From: Eudorina sp. 2006-703-Eu-15
Taxonomy: Eukaryota; Chlorophyta; Chlorophyceae; Chlamydomonadales; Volvocaceae
NCBI GenBank assembly: GCA_003117195.1
Contig: BDSI01000113.1
Coordinates: 310,001 to 374,000 of the forward strand
Reading direction: 5' to 3'
Length of the DNA: 64,000 bases
The notes under the pieces are model-generated. The model was not told where the DNA came from and made no database searches. It saw only the letters and a list, made by a program, of their open reading frames with translations. Positions 48,301-59,860 of the stretch are shown piece by piece (positions within the stretch are counted from its first letter, which is position 1; every line of letters starts with the position of its first letter). A program made the translations under genes and the position numbers.

Positions 48301-50046
48301 GGCGGTGTTGCGATACATGGTATGGGTCGAGGCAACTCCCCTGCATGCTGTTCACGTGTTTTGCTGTAGTAGGAGCTGAGAGGCTGCCTTGATGGTTCGA
48401 CGTCGATGAAGTGCCGCTGGCTTTTGAGATGATTATGAAAGTCTATCTGGGTCTATCTATCTTCGGACACGGTCGGCGCTTGTGCTTGTACTTTTCCGCC
48501 CTGCCTTCACACGTTGAGTTTGTGGTACAATAGTTTTAGTTTTAGTTCTCCGAACGGTGTAGATCAAGGGCTGCTGTTGAAGCAGAGTCCATCTGGCGCG
48601 AATGAAGTTGCTCTCTCGCCACATGAATGAAATTCCTTTGTTAAAATTATAGCAGGTTTGCCGGACGCCTGGATAGCAGCGTCTGGGTTGTAGCGTCGGT
48701 CGGTTGGCGGCCGAATTTAGTGGTCCTCGCTTCGTCCATTTCGTTTCGGTCTTGGATTCGGTTCGTACGCTACGTACCTACGTACCGTGCCAGGACCCCA
48801 TTCCCTCACACAGTACACACCGGCGTGTACGGATCTGTACGTGTGTGCAGTACTATTACGTGGCGGCGGCGCGCAGTGATGCGCCCCCCTCCATCGCTCC
48901 ACGCGCTGTCTGTTGATTGAAGTGCAACGTCACTGATGATGTGGTTGGTCGTTGATACCGGTACGCACGAAGCAAAACAAGAGGACGTTACACACCACTC
49001 ACCCTTATTTAGTTTTTCCTGCATGTGTCGGTCGATCATATGTCGTCATGGTCCTTCCTGTAACATATATTGCCCGATCCGGAATTCGCGATCGAGCTGC
49101 ACGTCTCCGCCTGGCAGCTGGAAAGACGCGGAGCAAGTTCGTTGCGCGACTCTGATTTGGACCTGAATGCGGGGACACACACACACACAGTTTTCTTTTA
49201 CACACACGCAGGCACGCGGGCAGGTAAAAATTCATGACAGTTGAGGTGGCGGCACGGCGGGCCTCACCGTTCGTGTCGATCGGTGAGGTACGGTACGTGG
49301 GAGCAGTAGTGGTACCGCAACCGTGTGAACGTAGGGGGCGTCCGTCCGCACCCGGTTTCGATTTGAGTCCACGCAGGTGCAAGAGGCGGTGCGTGACTCG
49401 TACGTACGTGTGTTGCTGGCCCGCTGGGCTCCCTCCCTCCCTCCCTCCAGGAAGGCAGAGGGCAGCTGTGAGCTGATTTGCGCAAAAACAACACAAAATG
49501 TACAGCAGACGGCGCCTCTTCTATCTGGGCGAGCACGCACTGCAGCACTGCCGTGGTGGGGGAACAGACCGGGAGCACTGCGAGGATGTGGACTGCGGGG
49601 TAAGGGAACACGGTGAAAACAGAGGAGATAGGAAACAGGACAAACATCATTATTTAGGGAGAACCGCCCTGTTGATTGGCGATGCGCGGCAGCGCGTCGG
49701 ATGCAGCGCGGGCGCTGCCCTCTCGGCCTGTTCGACTGATTTCCGTATACCGATGACTGCCCGAATGGGCTGTCGCCGGAGAATAGGGAAGGACCAAGTG
49801 CCTGCTTGTCTGCCACAGTCCCACCGGCGCCCATCATTTATATGCTGTTGTGGTTTTATTGTTTTCCTCGCGTTGTCGCCTGGATGGGGCCGGTCGGTAT
49901 CGCTGCTGTTGCCGAACCGCGGAACGAAATCATTTTTTTCGCGAGCCTTGTTCGTAGCCCAAGGTGTAGACCGACCGGGAATGATGAATCCCCAGAATGC
50001 CACAGAGCGCCGTTATGCGACTGGTAAGAGCTTGTAACCTATTATA
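42396..50046. other. Long region without a supported gene
   Basis: Apart from the start of the 3' UTR of the ankyrin gene, I see no convincing exon. Short GT tracts occur at about 42590-42616 and 43203-43240. Minus-strand peptides near 43.3 kb (SSDEVVLAFGQMLGMPLGG) and 45.8 kb (Gln-rich) are open but could not be joined into a gene. Several stretches are AT-richer, for example 48.4-48.7 kb. Confidence 0.45.
42681..42685 (+). promoter_or_regulatory. Putative TGTAA poly(A) signal for ankyrin gene
   Basis: TGTAA 286 bp after the ankyrin stop codon, at the end of a GT-rich stretch. Plausible 3' end. Confidence 0.35.
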
Positions 50047-51159
50047 TTAAGGATGTTACAGCGGACCCCGCGGGTCATCGGTGACAGCCAAAGCTTCCTC
50101 AGCCCCATGAAAAAGTTTGTCCGGGTTGATGCCGTGTAAGGCGCGCGCTCAAGCAACCGCGCTGAACGGGTTGAACGGTGCCATTAAGCTGGACGTCCCC
50201 CCCTGGACCCTTGTCAGACTGTACTTCAAGCTAGGAGTTATAACGGGGAGGCGATTCCATGAGACATGAGCGAGCCTGTTCAGGAAATAATTGGACTGCC
50301 TCACTAGGCATTTCTAATGCGTGGGTGATATTGCAGGTTATCAATGTAATCGTTACCAACAAGGAACTCCGGAGACGAGTCTGGAGCGATCCGGGAGCTT
50401 GCTTGCCCGCAATATGTGCATCGAGGGCATGCCCGCCCCGACGAGCATTCTCCTTTCCTTCCTCGAAGATTCAAGGTATATTATTTCCAGAACACCATTT
50501 TTTGCGCCCTCTCCGTCAGACCTCCGTCCCATGTCGGAAGTGACGAACGACGCCCACCCAATGGACCCATCCAGCCCGCACCCGCCGCCATCCACAAAAT
50601 AGCCATCAAACGCCGCTCCCAGGCAAACCAGAAGTACCTTTCTTCTTTCGTATTGAAAAACAAAACAGAAGACAAACCGGCCAAGATGCACGGCGACGAA
50701 GTCAGGGAGGCCCGACGCATGCGCCGTTGCGCCCCGCCAGCGCGTCCCTCCCGCCTGCCACGCAAGCTCATCGCAGCGCCAAGCAACAACCTCACAGCCA
50801 TTCGAATCATCTATTCGTTCGAAGCAACCGATAGAAACCTGCACGCCCAGGTGCGGGCGACCGAGGTCTAACAGAGCAAAGCAAGGTTTTTGCCCAGTGA
50901 CCCCAACAGAAAATGTTACGTAGCAGGCCACGCAACTCGCACACGCGCACACGCAGGCCGCGCTCAAAGCCAGCGGCGGCCGCCCCGGGGGGCCTAGATG
51001 AGGACGACAACACCAACGAACAACTGACATGTAACCTACCATTCCTGACAGCCAACCACAAAAATCAACCACCGGGCCTCTCCATCCTGGGGCACTCCAA
51101 GCCTCCAACCTCCAACCCATGTCACCGATGACCCGTGGGGTCCGCTGTAACATCCTTAA
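50047..51159. mobile_element. Non-autonomous inverted-repeat DNA transposon, about 1.1 kb
   Basis: A 35-bp terminal sequence at 50051-50085 recurs in inverse orientation at 51121-51155 with one mismatch; the core is GTTACAGCGGACCCC. TTAA lies directly outside both ends (50047-50050 and 51156-51159), as expected of a TTAA target-site duplication (piggyBac-like elements) or of a shorter duplication inside TTAA. No transposase is recognisable within. A 303-codon minus-strand ORF (50353-51264) overruns the right end and is likely fortuitous. Nearly identical ends suggest recent activity. Confidence 0.85.
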
Positions 51160-51745
51160 CAAACCCAAGTGGCTGGCCCGCATCGATACCAAGGGGGTCG
51201 GGCCACGCCAGCCAGTCGTCTCGATGGCAGCTGCAGGGGAGGATGGACTCGGACCAGCGACCATCTATCCACACGCACACGTATCGACGCACCCGCCATC
51301 CTGCGTCACGGATGCTCTCCTCACCGCGCCCCCATACACGAACCCCCGGCAAGCGGCAACCTCGCGGTGTGCTGCCTGCTCGCTGACTATCGGCACAACA
51401 ATAAGATACACACGCACACATACTTGGTTGAGTTTCGCGCTAAACACATGTATAAAGACACACACACATACACTCGGCTCAGTTCTCTTTAACACACATA
51501 CACTCGGATACGTACAGGCGCACACTCGCCCGGTCAAGTGCACGGTGCTGGCAGGCCGCTGCACCGGCAGCACTCCGCGCACCGACATAAACCGTCCACT
51601 GACCCGCCGCACTGACTGAACCCGCCGCAGTATCTCTGACCCCGCATATGCTGCAGACCTGCCAGGACGCCTGCGCACGTGTGTTGTCCACTGCAGAGTC
51701 AGCCGCACACCCCAGGTTGTCCACAGGGCATCTCGCAGCACTACC

Positions 51746-52072
51746 GCCCCCACCCCCACCCCCACCCCACCCCCACCCCCACCCCCACCCCCACCCCCAC
51801 CCCCACCCCCACCCCCACCCCCACCCCCACCCCACCCCCACCCCCACCCCACCCCCACCCCACCCCCACCCCCACCCCCACCCCACCCCCACCCCCACCC
51901 CACCCCCACCCCCACCCCCACCCCCACCCCCACCCCCACCCCCACCCCACCCCCACCCCCACCCCCACCCCACCCCCACCCCCACCCCACCCCCACCCCC
52001 ACCCCCACCCCCACCCCCACCCCCACCCCCATCCCCACCCCCACCCCCACCCCACCCCCACCCTCACGCCCA
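51746..52072. repeat. C5A/C4A tract, about 330 bp
   Basis: A near-pure array of CCCCCA and CCCCA units on the plus strand, thus GGGGGT on the minus strand. It starts about 8 bp beyond the stop codon of the minus-strand membrane-protein gene, so it would fall in that gene's 3' UTR as a G-rich RNA. Pro-His/Pro-Thr and Gly-Val ORFs across it are artefacts. Confidence 0.95.
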
Positions 52073-52079
52073 CCAGTTT

Positions 52080-55000
52080 TCATGCCGCCGCACCCGCCGC
52101 CGTGGCCCCCAGACCGGGTATGCCCGCGCCGCTGCCCCGCTGCGGCGGCTGCTGCTGCCCCTGCTGCTGCCCCTGCTGCTGCCCCTGCGGATCAGCAGCA
52201 TGCGGCAGTGGTGGTGGCGGTGGCGTCAGCCCCAGGACCTCGTGCTGCTGCCGCTTGGCCGCCTCCGCCTCCTGCTCTGACAGCTCCAGGAAGGCCGCCA
52301 ATGGGAGCAGGTCCTGCAGCCTGTGAGGGGCGAGAGAGAGTGAGAGAGGGCGAGCGAGGGCCGGATCCCGGGCCGGAAGGGGTTTAGGTACCCTGGACGT
52401 GATTCGTTTCCCTAGGGCAGCGAGTGGGAGGAAGCGGCGGAGAAGGGGAGCCGAGGGGCAGCAAGGGCACTGGCGGGTCCGGCCGTGCGGGCGGGTCGCT
52501 CGGGAAGGGGGTCCAGGGTCCGGCCTCCTCCTCCTCCCCCTGGGGGTTCAGAGCGGGTGGGAGGACGACGGACAACACCCAGGCGGGAACGGGAAGCTGG
52601 CGCCGCCGCCGCCAGACGCGGGGATCCGCAGCCAGCGGGTGGCTGAGGGCGTGACGGATCGTGTCGAGTACGGCATCCCGGCCCGTGCTCGTGGCGCACC
52701 AAACGAGGTGCGTACGGGCTGCATGCCGTACATAGGAAACCAGGCCGTACAAAGGAAACCCGTCGCCGAAGCTGGACGCACATTCGTGCTCTCCCCATAT
52801 CACGATGGGGCCCGGCCGCTGCTGCTGTCCATCCCCCCCGCCCCCCCCCCAAAGCTCGCGTCCGCAGGTCAGCGCTCCGCCCCACCCCCCCACCTCCCGG
52901 CCCGCCGGGCCATCCCACCGCCCCAGGTCCCCCCTCCCCCCTGCCCCACCCACCTGTGCACCGCGGCCTTGATCAGCAGGAAGGCGCCCGCTATGAGCAG
53001 CGGCACCTCCACCACCTCCCGCCACCAGCGGGGGGGAATCAGCACCAGCGCCACGCCCTGCGACCGCGGCCGACACCCCCCCACACACACACACCGGGTT
53101 CTGCTTATTCGCGGCTCAGCTTTTCTCCTTGCTAACACACACACCGTATCGGTAACTGGTTTGGGTCGGACGGGCTTCTCATTTCAACACAGGCAGGACA
53201 CAGGCAGGCGCGGCGTCCCTGTCGGAGCCCTTGCAGGCAGCCACACACCTTCCGGTACCCTAGGTGCGCCCGGGTGCATGTACGGGTTTTGGGTTTTGGT
53301 GTTTCCCATTTAACCCTCCGCACGCACACCCTCCATACACACACGCAAACCCCCGGGGGCCCCCACCCCACCTGGATGTACTCGAGGAACCGGCCCGCCG
53401 CCAGCAGCCCAGCGAACGGCATGCCGTACGCCGACAGCGATCGGGCCATTAGATGGGACGAGCGGTCGAGCGCGTCCTTATCCGCCCGCCCCTCGAGTAC
53501 GGCAGCGGGCAGCGCCAGCTGGATGCGCAGCAGGCGGGGGAGCGCCCACAGCGCCGGAACCACCAACAGACACAAACCCTGCAGCGACAACAGCGGCAGC
53601 AGCCGCAGCAGCGGCAGCAGGCGGGACGAGGGGCGTCGCAGCCCACGAGTTCACTTCTATTCAACCCCAGCCGCCGCTCAACATTACAACAACGCAACAG
53701 CCGCAACACAACAGCGGTTTTCCTCGCGCAGCACAACAGCACACGCTAAGCAGACATCAATTTCCCCTGGTTTGCACGTTTTGCGCCAAAGACGAGACGT
53801 GGTTGAGGCACAGCTGGGGTGTGGCCGTGGCGGCAGCTGTCGCAGTCACTTGCCCAGAAGCCCGGGGCCAGGCGCTGCGCCATGTAAGGTTAACAGGTGT
53901 ACAGTGTACGGTGTCGTACCTGGAGCGGCAGCGCCCGGACGTTGAACTGCAGGTCCACCCACCACACCCGCCGCAGCGCCCGACCCGCCGCCGGCAGCAC
54001 CCCGCCCACTGCGGCCAGGGCCGCCCGCAGCGCCTCCAGGGGCCCCTCTGCGGCGGTGACGTGAGGTGAGGTGACGTGAGGTGAGGGCCGAGGAGGGACA
54101 GGGGCAGGGCGCGGCGGGGCAACGCCAAGGGACTGACCCCGTCCACCCAAAGGGCCATCGACCCATCGGCCCAGCGTCACATTGACCCCTCGGCCGATCG
54201 CCCCACTGACCCATGGGACGGCGGCTTACTTGAGGGTTCGTCTATCGTTCCCGTCGGCGTCGCCTCCGTGCCGTCGGCGCTCAAGGCAGCGGCGGCGCCG
54301 GCGGCCGGGCCCCCGGACGGCAGCGGCGGCGCCGCCGCCAGCGACGTCGCGGCCGCGATGGTGGACGGGGTGGCTGGCGGCTCGGTTGCGATGGCGGGAC
54401 GGAGGGCGGCTGTCGGCGTCGGCATCGCCGAGTCCGCAAACACGCCGCCAGCCGGCCGCGACGGCGACGTTGATGGTGATGCCGACCGCGGCGGCGGCGG
54501 CGGCGGCGGCGCCGCCGTCGGCAGCGCATGTATCCCCAGGTCCGCCAGCGCCATCGCCGCGGGGTCGTCGGGCGGCAGGTGCAGGGCGCCACCGACTGCG
54601 CGACGGGCGACCGCCCAGCCAACGAACGCGGGGTGAGGAATGTGCCGTACATATGACGGCCTGGGTCAGGGGCCGCCGGTAGCTGGGGGGAAGCTAGGTG
54701 ACGAGGAAAGGTGCATGCATCCAAAGCGCATGTGCCCGCCGCCTTCCGCCCCGGCCCCCCCCGCCCCGCCCCGCCTGGAAGGGCTCACCGCTCCGCAGCT
54801 CCCTCCCCAGCCTCCTCCACAATCTCTCATACGGGATACGGCGCTGCCCCTCGAGTCGCTTATGTCCCACGTCTGGCACTCGCCCTGGAACCCTCCCCAG
54901 CCCGTCAACAGTACACCGCCTGTCTCTCGTCGCCTGCAGCCCAGAGCCGCACACTCACCGGCCCCCCATTCCCAATCACACTCCCAATCACACTCCCAAT

Positions 55001-56458
55001 CACGCTCCCAATCACACTCCCAATCACGCTCCCAATCACACTCCCAATCACACTCCCAATCACACTCCCAATCACACTCCCAATCACACTCCCAATCACA
55101 CTCCCAATCACACTCCCAATCAACTCCCAATCACACTCCCAATCACACTCCCAATCACACTCCCAATCACACTCCCAATCACACTCACGTTACACACACA
55201 CACACACACACACACACACGAATGCCTGTGTAACGCTGGACTTCGCTTCTCTCGCGGCTCCGTTTCCCGTTGCACACACGCCCGCATGCGGTGCAGTACG
55301 CGCTAGACTGTTCGGCATGCCGTACAGCTCCGTACCTCCGTTGATCGTCGCCCGTCGCGCGGCGGGCCGCGCCGCGCCACCCGTCGCCGCCGTCGCCGCC
55401 CCCGTCCCCGTCCCCGTCCCCGCCCCTACCGCCACCACCGACGGCAGCATCGGCTGCTCGTCCTCCGAGTCCACCTCCGCCCCCGTCCCCGCCTTGCGGC
55501 GCGCGTGCTCCGGCGCGCACACCAGCGCCGCCAAAGTGAAGGCCGCCGAGTTGAGGGCGATGGTGAAGGGCAGGCAGGCCAGGAAGAACAGCCCGATGAG
55601 CAGCTCGTAGCCGGGGTGTGCCCGCATGAAGGCCGGATCCAGGTAGAGCCACCAGGGGTTACCGGTGGAGGAGGTGGGGGCGCCCAGGAGGACCTCCGCG
55701 GCTGCGGGGGAGGGGGTATAGGGAGGGGGATATGGGGAGGGAGGGGAGGGGGTATAGGAAAGGGAATATAGGGAGGGAGGGAGCAGGATATTGGGAGGGA
55801 GGGAAGGGGAGGGGGTATAGGACATGGGTAGACACAGTCAAAGTGCGCTACTGAGGGGGTATAGGACATGGGCAGACATAAAGTGATACGGAGCTGCTCT
55901 GGGGACGACGGAGGGGGCGGCGGACAGCGCCGGGTAGGGCTGGCGATGGAGGAGGGCGCGGGGGGGCCGGGGCGAGGTTGGGAAGGAGGCGGGGGGGCAG
56001 GCCCAGCGCGCCCGATGCCCGTTTCCCGTAGCTAGGGCAGCAGGGGTTCGGGGTGCACAGGCGGGGTGAGGGGTGGGGTGGGGGGTGCGCATCTAGCTGT
56101 GCGCATCAACTCGGCGGCCTCCTGCGGCCTCCTGCTGCCTCGCCTCGCAGCGCTGAAGGCGGTACACCATGAACAACACCGAAAGAGACATCGGCAACAA
56201 AGCCGCAAGACACACGTCGCTCGGATTGACGTGACCCGCGAAGGGGATCGCCGGCATGCGCCCCCACCCCACCCCACCCCACCCCACCCCAATGCCTACC
56301 AATTTCGTATACCCACCCCACCCCGTCCCACCGTGATTCGTGAGCCGCTGTGTCACCCGGTGAAGCAGAAACGCCACGCCGTCCTTGATGGCGTACAACA
56401 TCAGTACGACAAGGAAGTTGGAGCGCAGCAGCGACACCACCCGTCGCAGCAGGCTCAT
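52080..56458 (-). CDS. Multi-pass membrane protein of unrecognised family
   Basis: Well-phased exons in transcript order: 55336-55701, 54789-54872, 54230-54595, 53920-54047, 53372-53578, 52954-53057, then probably from 52642 down, and a last exon 52080-52320 ending in TGA. Upstream, 56332-56458 starts at an ATG and encodes LLRSNFLVVLMLYAIKDGVA. Its join to 55701, the region with LAALLPMSLSVLFMVY near 56.2 kb, and the join into the last exon (phase 1 against phase 2) are unresolved. Hydrophobic segments include ELLIGLFFLACLPFTIALN, GLCLLVVPALWALPRLL, GMPFAGLLAAGRFLEYI and VEVPLLIAGAFLLIKAAV. A Pro/Ala-rich loop of about 90 residues follows LADLGIHAL. The pattern LALPAAVLEG...ALDRSSHLM recalls YciC-like bacterial membrane families, but I would not assign one. 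The C-terminal tail is acidic, then Gln/Pro-rich. Confidence 0.65.
54971..55187. repeat. 12-bp tandem repeat, about 18 copies
   Basis: Unit aatcacactccc with occasional cacgctccc variants. It lies in the intron of the membrane-protein gene between exons 55336-55701 and 54789-54872. A CA microsatellite (about 55191-55219) follows directly. Confidence 0.93.
55705..55870. repeat. GGGAGG / polypurine intron tract
   Basis: Purine-rich on the plus strand (gggagg, ggggtata units), thus a long pyrimidine tract on the coding minus strand just before the acceptor at 55702. The phrase ggggtatagg(a)acatggg occurs twice (about 55812 and 55857). Confidence 0.7.
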
Positions 56459-59400
56459 TGCGGTGGCGCGCGGGGTTGGCGGAGGCGCCGCCGACGCGAC
56501 GGCGCCCGCCACCGCCGCCGCCGCCACACTCGCCGCCACCGCCGCCGACGCGACCGCGGCGCTGCTGCCCGCGTCGCCGCCTGCGGAAGCTCCATTCGGG
56601 TTCCCGCCATCGCCGGGGGCCTCCGACGCGCCCTTGCTTTGCCGGCCGGTAACGCCGGCGCCGCCTGGGCCCCCGCCGCCGGCCTTGACGTGGCCGTTGG
56701 TACCGCTGCCCAGAGCGCTCGGAGGCCTCACGGATGCGGCGAGATGGAGATGGCTGCGGCCGCCGGCGGCAGGGGCGGGCGACGCGCGCGCGGAGGTGCA
56801 GCTCGCCGGCAGCGCCTGACGGACCCGTGGGTCACAAGATCCGATCTGGGTCCTGCACCGACGTGGCAGATGTTTCCGGACGGGGGAGCAGGGTTATGGG
56901 CAGCACGTCGGAGGCGACTGGGGGGGGGGGTGGCTGGCCGTCAGGTTGCATTTGGTTGGGGTGAGGAGGCGGCTGCGGGTACTTGGTGACAAACCACGGA
57001 ACATCTCGAATGGAGCACCTGGAGCCGAGTCGGTGCCCGGCTGCGGGGCCCGAGGGGGGCGAGTTCAGTTCCTGTGCTTTCGACCGTAGGCAAGAACTTT
57101 GGACGCCATGGACGGCGCCCCGATGAGGCACGAACCGCCGTTGCGGAGGTGTGGGGTACACCAGTGCTGGATGGGTTCGGGTCGCCCAAACGCCGGGATA
57201 GGCCTTGATGCGATGCTTCATGTGTAATTACGAACGGCGCCTGACAAGTTCGTTAGTGATGCGCTATCAACGTTGTCGGCGCTCCGACACGCCATTCCAG
57301 GACGACGCAAAGCTTCTGCCACTAGTTCGGAAAACATCATCAGTTTCTGCATTACCGTGATCTCCGCTGTGGCTCAGGTGCGCCATCGCCACATTGCGTG
57401 CCCGCACGCGACCACTGCAGCCGTCCAATCGTCCGACCGACTTGCCCGCGTCGGCTAAGAGCGCGACGAGTTGCGCTGAGTATATTCAAGTGTGTTTCGA
57501 CTTTAACAGGCGAGGTACCGTGGAAGGGGCCAGTAAGCGCTCCACGCGGCATCATGCCGTGACCTCTTGCCGGAATCATGACGCATGGCATCATTATGTA
57601 GCCATTATGTAGCCATGATGTACACGTTACTGACAGTAAATGTTAATGCCTTTGAGAGCAATTTCACCGTCACTGTTGTTCACGACGTCTTCTCTCCGAG
57701 GTGCAAATTTGAAGACTATCATGCGATGTCGCTTTTATCATTTTCCTTCACGCCATGCATTCTAATCGCGTCTACTGCATGGCCACCGATCGCCGGTCGG
57801 ACGCGTAGGGTTTGACGTTTGAGGATTTCGCAGGTTTGCGACAATGTGATATACACGTGATGGCAATCAAGGAGTGCTAGATACACTAGGAAAAGCTGAA
57901 GAATATGTATTGCCATACAAATTTGTCATAATCACCGACACTCGTACGGTACATGAGCTTGATCGCGATTGCGTGTCACGGGAAGAGATAGTCCAGATTG
58001 CGTTTGTTACCGCTGTCATTCACACGAATCAATAGTGCCCATATTCTGTGCTGCCATTAGCCATTGCGAACCTGTGGCGTGACCCAGTGTGTTTTTGCCA
58101 TCTTGCGCAAGCAGAGTTTGGGGAAAAATCATCGACAGCGATTTAATGCAAGAAAGACACCACCGAGTAGCATGTCGGATCAGTCTGATGCACATCGTCC
58201 GGTTAGGGTCGTTGGGTAACTTTGGTAACTGGTAAGCCACCGTCGCCGTACAACAAATGCACCGCTTCCCTTTCATGATTTACTCCTGCGAGCAGCCGGC
58301 CAAAATTTTGGCAGATGTCGTTCTGGACTCTTGCATAAATTACTTGAAGGAATCATGTCGCAGTGGACCAGATAGGACAAATGGGGACGGCCTGAGCCGC
58401 CGCACCTGAGTTGAGGCAAAGACCGCGCCCCGCGAAGGCGCACCGAACCAGCTTGCTCGCGTGCCGTCTACCCGCCCGACATGTAGTGCCGTTTACTTTC
58501 TGGCAGGACGGTTACAAACGCAGCGAGGGACAACCGCGGCCAAGGTGGGGAGGGAAACGTTACCGAACAACGGGAAATGGCTGTAATGGTACTGTGTATT
58601 GTCCACAGTCTCCCCCACAGCCACCCACAGCCGGGGTACCCCAGTCCGGACGTGATGCTTGACGGAGGAGCAAGCTATGACGGCTCAGCCACAAAAGCGA
58701 ACCTGCCGCAATCGCTGACCAGCGGAAGCAAGACTTCATCGCCGCGAAAATGGATCCTATGACAAAGAGCATATCATGATCAGTGACGTTGCAATGGACC
58801 CGCATATGCAGCCATGCGCCTGCCACCTGTCATCACGTCCAGCGTCCGTGAGGCAGACCCTCTTCGCCGTCGCCCACACGGTCTTTGACCGCGTCACGTC
58901 CAAACACTTGGGTACATCCTTCCGCGCCACTACGCCCACACACATGCGAGCCCACCATCACCCGCCGGGCAGCGCATGAGCCCAAGCCACCTCCGGTGCC
59001 GCAGACGCAGTCCCGCCACGACGACGACATACACGAGGGCGGCGCCACTGCGGCCGCCACCGCCTGCCCAGGATCCAATCGACGCGCCACCGTCACGTCC
59101 TCTGACGTCCATGCGCCGTGCAGGCCCCCCCGCAAACATGCACGTGGCCTCCCGTATCCTATCTTCAGCCGTGGTTGCGCCGAGATGGGCCCTACAACAG
59201 ACACTTGGCACCCGCTGTGGGCCCCTGCCCAAAAGAATGAATGTCCATCCGGTCGGTGAATGTCCATCAGGGCCGCATCAGCACCCACCATCGCGTGCGG
59301 CCAGGTATTTACTCGGCCGTGTCCCACAGCTGTGTCCCTTGTCAGCGCCGCCCGGGTGCACACGACACATTCAAGGTCCAAGGCGCCCGTGGCGCGCCGC

Positions 59401-59860
59401 GCCTGCCCCGGAGCACTGTTCCCGCGCGGGTTCTCCTCGTGTGCATCAGGCCAGCTGCCCGTACAGGTGCCTGTACAGGCCGCTGGCCGCCGTCGTACGC
59501 CCGTACCTCCGGGTGCCCGGGTGCCCTCCAGGGGGCCCCTGGGAGACCCCCTCCAGGCTCCTATTGGGCTCATACCCAATTACCCATATGCATCAAACCC
59601 AGCGTCGCAGCGACGCAGCAGAGGTGCCTCCATCTCCCGGGGTCCCCGCGGGGAGGGGCTTACCCCGCCGGCCGTGGTGCGCTCGTTTCCGGCGTCCACC
59701 TGGCTAGACCGAGGCCAGGAGACGGGACCGCCCAGGTCGGCACGGGTGCAGGAAGGTGCTTGCTGCCCCGGCTTCCGTGCGCCCGCATTGTTGGCCCCAG
59801 GTTGGAAGCCCCGAAGCAAAGCCCCACTGATCTGCCGGCGGAGCCCCTACGCGATCCCGG
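56459..59860. other. Region without a supported gene
   Basis: The Ala/Gly-rich minus-strand frame upstream of 56458 (to about 56731) may be the N-terminus of the membrane protein or its 5' UTR. A minus-strand ATG at 57221 opens a 129-codon frame with no recognisable features. The rest, including AT-richer 57.5-58.4 kb and the GC-rich 58.9-59.8 kb, shows nothing I can support, apart from the 3' UTR of uL30m at the right end. Confidence 0.45.

Noticed and set aside
50353..51264. 303-codon minus-strand ORF within the inverted-repeat element
   Set aside because: It overruns the right end of the element, shows no transposase motif and is Gly/Trp/Cys-rich; considered fortuitous.
51746..52072. Telomere or subtelomere
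   Set aside because: The unit is C5A/C4A, not the TTTTAGGG-type repeat of Chlamydomonas, and coding genes lie on both sides.
51265..52326. Pro-Thr/Pro-His and Gly-Val ORFs on both strands
   Set aside because: Translations of the C5A/C4A array.
54961..55190. Regular repeats suggesting a CRISPR array
   Set aside because: Units are contiguous 12-mers without spacers; it is an intronic minisatellite in a eukaryotic gene.
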